Shown one piece after another: positions 53,266 to 60,227 of a DNA stretch of 64,000 nt. A model generated the notes under the pieces. The model was not told the origin of the DNA, made no database searches, and saw nothing but the letters and a program-made list of their open reading frames with translations. Each line of letters begins with the position of its first letter. Within the stretch, counting starts at the first letter, position 1. The stretch is from contig JAFLBL010000006.1 of NCBI GenBank assembly GCA_017303855.1, forward strand, positions 1-64,000, in the 5' to 3' direction. The stretch comes from Chitinophagales bacterium (GTDB lineage Bacteria; Bacteroidota; Bacteroidia; Chitinophagales; Chitinophagaceae). A program made the translations under genes and the position numbers.

Positions 53266-53358
53266 ACGAGGCTGAAAGCCTCGTTCAGCGACCCTTTATA
53301 CATTTCGTTACGTCGCTGAAAGCGACATAAAAAAACCCCGCAGCTGTAAGCTGCGGGG
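53266..53358. repeat. Three consecutive GC-N5-GC hairpins, last one a terminator
   Basis: Hairpins at 53266-53284 (arm ACGAGGC, loop TGAAA), 53312-53326 (arm GTCGC, loop TGAAA) and 53336-53358 (arm CCCCGCAGC, loop TGTAA). The first stem equals that at 5845-5863. The last is preceded by an A run, so on the minus strand it is a classic terminator for the kdnB-like transcript. Confidence 0.85.
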
Positions 53359-53466
53359 CCCGAAAGTTTCAACCTTATAAAGAGCAGCCAACTCACTCCT
53401 AATTTTTTAATCACCTTTGCATTTTCCTCTTTCAACCGGCATCTGTAAAATGATTCTCTTCCCGGG

Positions 53467-53494
53467 CTACTCATTACTGATTACTCATTACTCA
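53467..53494 (-). repeat. Heptamer array (TTACTCA type)x4
   Basis: CTACTCA, TTACTGA, TTACTCA and TTACTCA in phase, ending 9 bp from the stop codon (53504-53506) of the KdnB-like gene. Confidence 0.85.
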
Positions 53495-53503
53495 TCCGTT
53501 CGC

Positions 53504-54577
53504 TCACAGCCGCTCATACAGCGCCCGCAATTTCTCCCTCGTCATAATCTTTTCCCAATCCTTGCCCAGGGCATTTTCCCAAAGGGGTTTCATGCCCATG
53601 CTTACATTGATCATTTTTTCGAAATCCTCATCGGACAGGCCTTTGCAGATACCGACCGGGATATCAATGTTGTTTTTCTCCACCATGTATTTGAATTCCT
53701 TTACACCGGCAGGATAATATTCCTCCAGGTGATTCATCACAATACAGTTGCCGATACCGTGTTTGGTGCCGAGTAAATAACTGAGGCCATAGCTAACGGC
53801 GTGGGCCACCCCTACCTGTGAGTAAGCGATACTCATACCGCCGGCATAGGATGCCATCATGAGTTTATCATCCGATTCTTCATCCCAGCCTTCTTTATTT
53901 ACATATACATCGCGGCAGAGCTGCAGGGCCTTTTCCCCATAACTCTTGCTGAATTCATTCAGGTAAGTGCCTTCGAGACTTTCAATACAATGGATATAAC
54001 AATCCATCCCGGTATAGAACCGTTGATTGGCGGGTGCGTCTTTGGTAAGTTCCGGATCAAGCACAATCTGGTCGAAGGGCGTGAAGTCGGAGTTCATACC
54101 CAGTTTCTTTGTGGGTCCGGTAAGTACGGTGGTTCTGGATACTTCCGCGCCGGTACCACTGAGTGTGGGAATTCCGGCTTTGTATACACCGGGCTTTTTC
54201 ACCAGGTCCCAGCCCTGGTAATCGGCAGAAGAGCCGGGGTTGTTCATCATCAGTGAAACGGCTTTGGCCAGATCCATTGTAGAGCCGCCACCGATTCCGA
54301 TTACACCCGAAACGGTACCAAACTCTTCCTTAAGCTCTGTTGCCAGTTTATCTACATAAGTCGTTTTGGGTTCGTATGTCACATCGGCGAAGATCACTTT
54401 ATCATTGCCCCGGAGGGGGATGCGGGATACGAGGGGTTTGCCTTCGAAGAAATGGTCCACGAGGAAGATCATGGGCTTGCCATCCTTTCGGTTGGGGGCC
54501 AGGATCTCATCGAGCTGGTTGAACGACCCTCGTCCGTAAATCACATAACCGATCATCTTGAAATTGCGGAATGCCAT
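53504..54577 (-). CDS. kdnB: Iron-dependent alcohol dehydrogenase, KdnB-like (Kdo 8-oxidase)
   Basis: A 357-residue group III alcohol dehydrogenase. The nucleotide loop is IGIGGGSTMDLAKA, then PTLSGTGAEVSRT; metal ligands appear in GMDCYIHCIES (Asp and His) and VGVAHAVSYGL / GTKHGIGN (two His). The sequence resembles KdnB, which oxidises Kdo to the 8-aldehyde in 8-amino-Kdo synthesis, and the neighbour is kdsB, supporting the assignment. The aminotransferase KdnA is not nearby. Box TACCTTTG at 54593-54600 gives a promoter 15 bp before the start. Confidence 0.85.
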   Translation of the reverse strand: MAFRNFKMIGYVIYGRGSFNQLDEILAPNRKDGKPMIFLVDHFFEGKPLVSRIPLRGNDKVIFADVTYEPKTTYVDKLATELKEEFGTVSGVIGIGGGSTMDLAKAVSLMMNNPGSSADYQGWDLVKKPGVYKAGIPTLSGTGAEVSRTTVLTGPTKKLGMNSDFTPFDQIVLDPELTKDAPANQRFYTGMDCYIHCIESLEGTYLNEFSKSYGEKALQLCRDVYVNKEGWDEESDDKLMMASYAGGMSIAYSQVGVAHAVSYGLSYLLGTKHGIGNCIVMNHLEEYYPAGVKEFKYMVEKNNIDIPVGICKGLSDEDFEKMINVSMGMKPLWENALGKDWEKIMTREKLRALYERL

Positions 54578-54592
54578 ACATCAGATTTGGCA

Positions 54593-54600
54593 CAAAGGTA
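54593..54600 (-). promoter_or_regulatory. -7 box TACCTTTG for kdnB-like gene
   Basis: TACCTTTG on the minus strand, 15 bp before the ATG at 54577, matches TAnnTTTG. Confidence 0.55.
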
Positions 54601-54687
54601 AGATACGGGGGGATAAGAATAATGAGTAATGAGTATGAGGTCGTTTATTCTAAGGCCTGCTATAGAACAGAATGACGATTTGAACGG

Positions 54688-54722
54688 ACTACGAACTACT
54701 AACTACCGGCTACTAACTAACT
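54688..54722 (-). repeat. Heptamer array (ACTACTA type), 5 units
   Basis: ACTACGA, ACTACTA, ACTACCG, GCTACTA and ACTAACT. It starts outside and runs through the stop codon of kdsB (54703-54705), so the last residues (Leu-Val-Ser-Ser-Arg) are repeat-encoded. It is preceded by GACGATTTGAACGG, the 14-mer that also precedes arrays at 13070 and 13188. Confidence 0.9.
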
Positions 54723-55428
54723 TAGCGGCTTTTTCCAGATCCTCCGGTGTATCAATCTCCACGCCCATGTAGTCGACCACGATCATACGCATGGGAATAC
54801 CGTATTCGAGATAGCGGAGACATTCTACTTTTTCAGCAGCTTCGAGGGGGGTCATGGGCCAGTTGGTGAAATCGAGCAGGGCCTGTTTGCGGAAGGCGTA
54901 GACGCCAATATGTTCGTAATAAGTAGTAGGGAATTGTTTGTCGCGGGGATAGGGGATCACACTGCGGCTGAAGAAAAGCGCATTCATTTTTTTATCAACG
55001 GCCACTTTTACAAAGTTGGGGTCATCAATCTCTTCCTGTTTGGTGAGTACCTGCATCATGGACGCTACCTGTACAGTGGGATCGTTGAATTGGTTGAGCA
55101 GTTTTTCCAGGGGCTCTCTTTTTACAAAGGGGGTATCGCCTTGTACGTTTACAATGATATCCACGTCCATATCCGCAGCCGCTTCGGCAATCCGGTCGCT
55201 GCCGCTTTCATGTTCCTTTTTACTCATTACGGCTTTGCCGCCAAATCCCGTTATTTCCTGATAGATGATATCGCTGTCGGTTACCACCACCACTTCATCA
55301 AACAATCCGGTAGCCACGGTGGCCGCATAGGTCTGATGAATAACGGTTTTATCACCCAGTAACTGCATCAGCTTCGCGGGAAAACGGGTAGCCGCATAGC
55401 GGGCGGGGATCATGGCGATTTTCTTCAT
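54703..55428 (-). CDS. kdsB: 3-deoxy-manno-octulosonate cytidylyltransferase
   Basis: A 241-residue CMP-Kdo synthetase: [16 protein letters not shown] at the start, VNVQGDTPF (CTP/Mg site), [28 protein letters not shown] and the conserved end [23 protein letters not shown]. It activates Kdo (or amino-Kdo) for lipopolysaccharide core building. It lies upstream of the kdnB-like gene in the same direction. TAAATTTG at 55433-55440 is a -7 box only 4 bp before the ATG. The terminal LVSSR comes from a heptamer repeat rather than from the family sequence. Confidence 0.95.
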   Translation of the reverse strand: MKKIAMIPARYAATRFPAKLMQLLGDKTVIHQTYAATVATGLFDEVVVVTDSDIIYQEITGFGGKAVMSKKEHESGSDRIAEAAADMDVDIIVNVQGDTPFVKREPLEKLLNQFNDPTVQVASMMQVLTKQEEIDDPNFVKVAVDKKMNALFFSRSVIPYPRDKQFPTTYYEHIGVYAFRKQALLDFTNWPMTPLEAAEKVECLRYLEYGIPMRMIVVDYMGVEIDTPEDLEKAAKLVSSR

Positions 55429-55432
55429 GGGA

Positions 55433-55440
55433 CAAATTTA
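55433..55440 (-). promoter_or_regulatory. -7 box TAAATTTG for kdsB
   Basis: TAAATTTG on the minus strand, 4 bp before the kdsB ATG, fits TAnnTTTG. A leaderless mRNA is predicted. Confidence 0.5.
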
Positions 55441-55474
55441 CCGGAAATAATGAACCGGAATGGCGAACATGAAC

Positions 55475-56242
55475 TTACACACCTGAACCATAAAAAATCA
55501 CGAGGTCATTTTCCAGCTGGAAAATATCAAGATTGTAAAAAGCGCCTTCTTCAAATTCAATATGGATTTTTTTATACCAGGGACTATCGCCAAACATTTC
55601 CTTTTCCACGGTGATCCTGTATTCAATCTCTCCTTTTTTAAAGGTTTTGCTTTCGCCGGGAAATTCGGCAGTCTCGTTAAATACCATATTAAATTCAGGA
55701 ATCAGCCGCAGCAAAATAAAGCCCTGTTGTACAGAGAAGTTGGGCAGAAACCAGGTGTCAGATCCATATTCATAGCCCTGAAACTGGTGCCATTCTGCAC
55801 CATTCTTATAGAGTTGTTTTATATTTTCATAGCCGCCTTCTTCTATATTGTTTCTTTCGCCGCTGCTGACTACCAGCCGGGCACCAAACGGCTGAAACAC
55901 CTGTTTAAAATAATCTTTCATCTCTTTCACTACGGCCAGTTTGGGCGGAGCTACCGGCAAGAGGTAGGAATTCACGATATAACCGGTCTTACCATTATAG
56001 CTGACCTTTTCCCAGTATCCGGTTAAACCTTCTGTAACGACGGGCACCATTTCCTCGCCGGCTTCAATGGTTTTTATTTTAGTACCATAGGGAATTTTGC
56101 CAAGCACCGGGGCATTGACAGCCGGTTTTTCACGAATGCTGAGTCCGGACTTAGCGGCCACATAGCTGGTACGATCCTGGGAAAATACAGCCATACTGAA
56201 CAGTAAACCGGCAAGGAGAAAGAGGGATAATCTGTGATACAT
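55475..56242 (-). CDS. Secreted SH3-domain protein
   Basis: A 255-residue protein with signal peptide (MYHRLSLFLLAGLLFSMAVFS) and an N-terminal bacterial SH3 domain (SGLSIREKPAVNAPVLGKIP, then YWEKVSYNGKTGYIVNSYL). The remaining 150 residues are beta-rich and end IFYGSGV. SH3 domains of this type bind peptidoglycan or cell-wall peptides. The rest is unrecognised. Confidence 0.8.
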   Translation of the reverse strand: MYHRLSLFLLAGLLFSMAVFSQDRTSYVAAKSGLSIREKPAVNAPVLGKIPYGTKIKTIEAGEEMVPVVTEGLTGYWEKVSYNGKTGYIVNSYLLPVAPPKLAVVKEMKDYFKQVFQPFGARLVVSSGERNNIEEGGYENIKQLYKNGAEWHQFQGYEYGSDTWFLPNFSVQQGFILLRLIPEFNMVFNETAEFPGESKTFKKGEIEYRITVEKEMFGDSPWYKKIHIEFEEGAFYNLDIFQLENDLVIFYGSGV

Positions 56243-56252
56243 GTTTATTCGG

Positions 56253-57092
56253 TTAAGTGTTATTGATCGTGTCGTCCGGCTGCATAAATGGTTTTTTTAG
56301 CAATGTGAGTATGTCTTCATCCTTTTCAGCCGGGTAATACCGGTCGAGTCCGTATTTCAGCTCTTTGGTATCGAGAAAAGAGAAGGTACCCAGCAGCCGG
56401 TCCCAGATGGAAAACACAGCTCCGTAATTGCTGTCTGTATAGGGTCTTTTCCAGTGATGATGCACTTTATGCATATTGGGGGAGATGAGTATATAACTGA
56501 GGGCTTTATCCACTGGTTTGGGCAGATTGATATTGGCATGGGTGAATGCGGTAGCCAGTACCACCAGTGTCTGGTAAATCATAACGGCATACATGGGTGC
56601 ACCGGAAACCAGGATCAGCAGCATAAAGAAGATACCGCGGAGGAGGCTGTCGCCCGGATGATGACGCAATCCGGTGGTAACATCTACATTGGTATCGCTG
56701 TGATGGATGAGGTGAAAGCGCCAGAGGTATTTGTTCTTGTGCATGACCAGGTGGACCAGCCAGCTGCTGAAATCGAGGGATAGCACCCCGATGATAACGG
56801 TAAGGAGTACACCGGTATGGAACCAGTACACGAGACCGAATTGTTGCTGCAGGCACCAGTCAGACAGCCGGATGATGATAAATGCAAGTCCGGTATGCAG
56901 GATCAGGTGCAGTACGGTAAAGAAAAAATTAACCCCCGCATGGCGGAGTTTATTTTTCTTATAGCGCAGGGGCAGGAGCGGAATAGCGCCTTCCAGTATC
57001 CAGAAGAAAAGCAGTCCGCCAACGAGTATTGCCAGCCGTTCAACGGGTCGTTGTTCGAGGTCCTGGAAATAGCCTATAATATCATTCCACAT
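56253..57092 (-). CDS. Sterol desaturase / fatty acid hydroxylase family protein
   Basis: A 279-residue membrane di-iron protein. Membrane spans sit near residues 20-40, 50-75 and 90-115. The histidine clusters are HLVMHKNKYLWRFHLIHHSD (HX3-4H, HXXHH), GLRHHPGD, and MHKVHHHWKRPYTDSNYG (HXXHH). Such enzymes hydroxylate or desaturate lipids using O2. The substrate is unknown. The next gene downstream, 10 bp away, is the SH3 protein, so the two may be co-transcribed. Confidence 0.88.
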   Translation of the reverse strand: MWNDIIGYFQDLEQRPVERLAILVGGLLFFWILEGAIPLLPLRYKKNKLRHAGVNFFFTVLHLILHTGLAFIIIRLSDWCLQQQFGLVYWFHTGVLLTVIIGVLSLDFSSWLVHLVMHKNKYLWRFHLIHHSDTNVDVTTGLRHHPGDSLLRGIFFMLLILVSGAPMYAVMIYQTLVVLATAFTHANINLPKPVDKALSYILISPNMHKVHHHWKRPYTDSNYGAVFSIWDRLLGTFSFLDTKELKYGLDRYYPAEKDEDILTLLKKPFMQPDDTINNT

Positions 57093-57202
57093 GGCGTTGT
57101 ATTTCGGGAAAAGATACGAAGGAAAATGGTTTTTTTCCCATGGCCGGGCAGCCGCGGGTTTTTAATTTTCCGTTGCCACAGGTAGTGGTTAAAGCAATTT
57201 GT

Positions 57203-57676
57203 ATGGCGGGAACATTTACACAGATGTATGTACAGGTGGTGTTTGCGGTGAAGCGGCGGGAGAATCTTCTTCTCCGGCCTTGGCGGGAAGAAGTATTTAA
57301 ATATATGTCAGGAATCATTACGGCAAAGAACCATAAGTCAATTATAGTAAATGGCGTGGAAGATCATGTTCATGTTTTTGTGGGATTAAAGCCCAATATG
57401 GCTCTGTCTGACCTGATCAGAGATGTTAAGAATAATTCTTCTAAGTTTATCAATGAGAAAAAGTGGTTGCCCGGTAAATTTTCCTGGCAGGAGGGGTATT
57501 CAGCGTTTACATATTCTCATAATGCTGTTCAGAATGTATATCAATATATATTGAATCAGGAGGAGCATCATCGGAATAATAAATTTCGTGAGGAGTACCT
57601 TGAACTTTTAAGGGAGTTTGCAGTTGATTTTAAAGAGGAATATTTGTTTGAGTGGTACGACAGAGAAGGGAAATAG
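57203..57676 (+). CDS. Y1 transposase, IS200/IS605-type (RAYT-like)
   Basis: A 157-residue HUH-superfamily single-domain transposase (Y1_Tnp). The HUH motif is HVH at residues 55-57 (GVEDHVHVFVG), with a conserved FSWQEGYSAFTYS before the catalytic tyrosine at 113 or 115 (NVYQYI), and EEHHR beyond. There is no accessory tnpB, and flanking DNA carries CCC-GAA-GGG hairpins, so it fits a REP-associated tyrosine transposase (RAYT) rather than a complete IS. The chosen ATG at 57203 fits the family N-terminus (MAGTFTQMYVQVVFAV); the upstream in-frame ATG (57140) is less likely. Confidence 0.9.
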   Translation: MAGTFTQMYVQVVFAVKRRENLLLRPWREEVFKYMSGIITAKNHKSIIVNGVEDHVHVFVGLKPNMALSDLIRDVKNNSSKFINEKKWLPGKFSWQEGYSAFTYSHNAVQNVYQYILNQEEHHRNNKFREEYLELLREFAVDFKEEYLFEWYDREGK

Positions 57677-57691
57677 TTGTTCGGTTTTATT

Positions 57692-57847
57692 ATGCCACCC
57701 CTTCGGGCTTCTGATCCGAATGCCGGGGAGCATTATCTGGCTGCAAAGTTGAAAATGTATCGGTTGATGGAGGAATTGATCAATGAGTTTAATCTGTTTT
57801 TATTTGATCATTTAAAACAGATAAGAATCTTCTCATTGATTCGATAA
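57692..57847 (+). CDS. Possible small protein downstream of transposase (51 aa)
   Basis: ATG at 57692 to TAA at 57845-57847 gives 51 residues with a helical, amphipathic look (AGEHYLAAKLKMYRLMEELI, then FNLFLFDHLKQ). It begins inside a CCACCCCTTCGGG hairpin half and ends at the start of another hairpin. It may be a relic or a small gene linked to the transposase. The family is not recognised and support is modest. Confidence 0.3.
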   Translation: MPPLRASDPNAGEHYLAAKLKMYRLMEELINEFNLFLFDHLKQIRIFSLIR

Positions 57848-57918
57848 AGCCCGAAGGGCTGACATTTTTATAGAAACAAGATTCAAGTTGAAATCCGGCG
57901 ATCCAACCCCGAAGGGGT
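57848..57918. repeat. CCC-GAA-GGG hairpins near transposase
   Basis: AGCCC-GAA-GGGCT at 57848-57860 and ACCCC-GAA-GGGGT at 57906-57918, with a related half CCACCCCTTCGGG at 57695-57707 just after the transposase gene. They look like the REP-type substrates of RAYT enzymes. Confidence 0.65.
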
Positions 57919-57956
57919 GGCATTATTATCGAAACCCACAAATGCAGCCCCGATTA

Positions 57957-58712
57957 TTAAAAAACCTGTGTAAATGAAAATTCAAAAGGGTCAAAAGAGA
58001 AACCACTCATATACAGCATCAGGAAAACAAAAATTATAAGCAACAAAAACACACCAGCTCCAAAAATAAATTTACCCGCCTGTTTGTCCGCATGGTTAAA
58101 CAAAAACACACGACTTCCATCCGGCAGTGTCTTTCGTCCCCAGGCCAGATGCGAGCCGGCAAGCAGGATCAACATTGAACTGTAAGGAAAATTATATCGT
58201 TGTGTTATGATCATGGAAACCAGCGAGATTGTGACATATCCGATAAAAACCGCCCCGATGAGTTTCAGGCTGCTGCCATCAGAATGCCTGGAGAGGGTTT
58301 CCAAATTCCCCGCCGCCAGAATACTGCTCTTGCTTTCAGGAATGACAATACCTTTTTCATTCAGCAGTTTTTTAGCCAGCTGATAATCCAACGGTCCCCA
58401 TTCCTGCGGATTGCTGATGATATCCTGCAGTTCCGCCGTGCTGAATTCAAATAAATAATAACCCGGCTCTATCGATTCAATTTCCTTTCTGTAATAGTCC
58501 TCCAGTAAAGTATGGGCTTTGACAAAATCTGCACCTGCAATTTTTACATAATAATCCTGCTGACTGGACGTGCCTACCCAGACTTCATCCAGTAACGGCG
58601 CGTCTTTTACCACGACTGCATTGATTCCAAAACCTTCGAGTTTGTCTTTCAGTGCATGCGCCAGTGCCGGATCTGAAAATCGTTGAAAGATGCCTGTATC
58701 AGTTGTTGCCAT
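57957..58712 (-). CDS. DUF2007-domain membrane protein
   Basis: A 251-residue protein. The N-terminal 75 residues match the DUF2007 "putative signal transducing" fold (FQRFSDPALAHALKDKLEGF, GINAVVVKDAPLLDEVW, VKIAGADFVKAHTLLEDYY). Two membrane spans follow (LKLIGAVFIGYVTISLVSMI, and GKFIFGAGVFLLLIIFVFLM) with a loop containing HLAWGRKTLPDG. The function is unknown. It ends FTQVF. Confidence 0.75.
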   Translation of the reverse strand: MATTDTGIFQRFSDPALAHALKDKLEGFGINAVVVKDAPLLDEVWVGTSSQQDYYVKIAGADFVKAHTLLEDYYRKEIESIEPGYYLFEFSTAELQDIISNPQEWGPLDYQLAKKLLNEKGIVIPESKSSILAAGNLETLSRHSDGSSLKLIGAVFIGYVTISLVSMIITQRYNFPYSSMLILLAGSHLAWGRKTLPDGSRVFLFNHADKQAGKFIFGAGVFLLLIIFVFLMLYMSGFSFDPFEFSFTQVF

Positions 58713-58724
58713 ACGATTATATTA

Positions 58725-59453
58725 TCATCTACCATATTCATCCCCATACTCCTCCGCATATTTTTCATAGCGTTTGATCAGGGCGATATTCTTTTTTTCT
58801 GTGTCTGTGAGTGCATTCCGGATATCGGCGGAGTTCGGAATATACCAGCTTTCGGTTTCAAAGAGATCCCGCATGCTCCTGCGGCTGAAACAATAACCGT
58901 GACGGGCATAGATTTCATTACGCATGTAATTCAGGTCTTCCTTCATCATGTTTTCCACGTCTTCCGGTACTAATAAACGGGCGGAGGCCTGCGGGTATTC
59001 ACCCACGGTGGTATCATAACGGAATTCTTTCCGGACCAGCGAGAAGGTTTTGGCGGGTCTTGTTTTATCATTAGCCTTCCAGTTACCCGTCAGCAGACCC
59101 GGTAAACCCGGATCGAGATAGAGATCAAAGACGCCATCATCGGGATGATCACCAGGTTCGGCCGCATGAAAATGCCAGCGGCTCTCTTCTTTTGTGATCA
59201 TACCGGAGAAGGGCCGGTCATTACCTCCAACCACGGAACGTCCTTTTACCGTATCGCCATTGATAACGGAAACCAGGATCGTGATCTTATTATCTCCAAA
59301 TGGACCGGTAAAGGACCCAAGGCGAAAGTCAGGCTGCCCGGCGGCAAGACTGTCTGCTGTTTGTGTTTTTTCACCGGTAGCGGTTCCGGATTTATTTTTA
59401 CAGGAGAACAGGGATAAGGTGAGCAGGGCGAGCAGCGCCAGACTGCTTTTCAT
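58725..59453 (-). CDS. YARHG-domain lipoprotein
   Basis: From the ATG at 59453, 242 residues. The signal peptide has lipobox LTLSLFSC. The middle is beta-rich (TGPFGDNKITILVSVINGD), and the C-terminal YARHG domain reads MRNEIYARHGYCFSRRSM followed by WYIPNSADIRNALTDTEK. YARHG is a small extracellular domain that may bind peptidoglycan. An ATG at 59465 gives four more residues. Confidence 0.85.
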   Translation of the reverse strand: MKSSLALLALLTLSLFSCKNKSGTATGEKTQTADSLAAGQPDFRLGSFTGPFGDNKITILVSVINGDTVKGRSVVGGNDRPFSGMITKEESRWHFHAAEPGDHPDDGVFDLYLDPGLPGLLTGNWKANDKTRPAKTFSLVRKEFRYDTTVGEYPQASARLLVPEDVENMMKEDLNYMRNEIYARHGYCFSRRSMRDLFETESWYIPNSADIRNALTDTEKKNIALIKRYEKYAEEYGDEYGR

Positions 59454-59512
59454 ATTTAATTGCATAGATTTAGTTATCTTTTTAAAAATAAGACAAATTA
59501 TCAGCCGCTCCA

Positions 59513-60123
59513 ATATATTTAACGGGCTCCTCCTGCTCACCCTGGCTTTCTTTACCTGGCTGATGGCGGTCATCACCGTGGCCTACCTGCCGTACAATAC
59601 GGATGTGGGTTTCCTGCGGATCAAACAACAATATATAACTATTGACCAGTGGCGGATCGCTTTCTTTATTCACGTGTATGCGAGTATGTGGGTGCTGCTC
59701 GCGGGCTTTACTCAGTTTTCCAAAGCGATACAACAGCACTATCCCCGTTTACACCGCAACCTTGGTTATATATACGTAGTGGATGTATTGCTCATTACCG
59801 GACCGGCCGGTTTGCTGATGGGCTTTTATGCCAATGGCGGATTGAGTTCACGTATTGCTTTTGTGTTGTTGGCGGTGCTCTGGCTTTATTTCACGGCTAT
59901 GGCATTGATCAAGGCAAAGCAAAAAGATTTCAGTGCCCACCGCCGGTTCATGATCCGGAGTTATGCGCTTACGTTATCGGCTATCACCTTGCGTGCCTGG
60001 AAATATGCGATTACCAATACCGTGGAACTGCCGCCAATGGATGTATACCGGGTGGTGGCCTGGGTGGGGTGGGGACTGAACCTGATGGTAGCGGAATGGA
60101 TAATATGGAGAGAAAAGAAATAA
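59513..60123 (+). CDS. DUF2306 membrane protein (start codon uncertain)
   Basis: A frame of about 200 residues with four or five membrane spans (NGLLLLTLAFFTWLMAVITV, WRIAFFIHVYASMWVLLAGF, YVVDVLLITGPAGLLMGFY, RIAFVLLAVLWLYFTAMALI). Conserved points are HRNLGYIYV, DFSAHRRFMIRSYALTLSAI and the end EWIIWREKK, typical of DUF2306. No ATG, GTG or TTG lies in frame before the first span. The first ATG (59563) would cut that span in half. The start given is approximate; an ATA, ATT or CTG start between 59483 and 59540 is possible. Confidence 0.7.
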
Positions 60124-60137
60124 GTACGAAGTACGAT
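60124..60137 (+). repeat. Heptamer pair (GTACGAA type)x2
   Basis: GTACGAA and GTACGAT start directly after the stop codon of the DUF2306 gene (60121-60123). Confidence 0.6.
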
Positions 60138-60153
60138 GCAGCATTTATTAAAC

Positions 60154-60187
60154 AAAAAAGCCACCCCTTTTCAGGAGCGGCTTTTAA
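60154..60187. terminator. Bidirectional terminator between DUF2306 and dnaN
   Basis: AAAAAAGCC... and ...GGCTTTTAA arms around a CACCCCTTTTCAGGAGC loop region, with A and T tracts on both sides, between two converging genes. Confidence 0.6.
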
Positions 60188-60227
60188 AGCTATGTATATG
60201 TAATTGTGTAATGTTTGTTTATTACTA

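Noticed and set aside
57140..57202. Longer N-terminus of the transposase from the ATG at 57140
   Set aside because: The added 21 residues do not resemble Y1 transposase N-termini, which start close to the TFTQMYV strand.
59194..59512. Upstream extension of the DUF2306 frame to an ATG at 59194
   Set aside because: It would overlap the YARHG gene antisense by over 250 bp, and the extra residues have no membrane-protein character.
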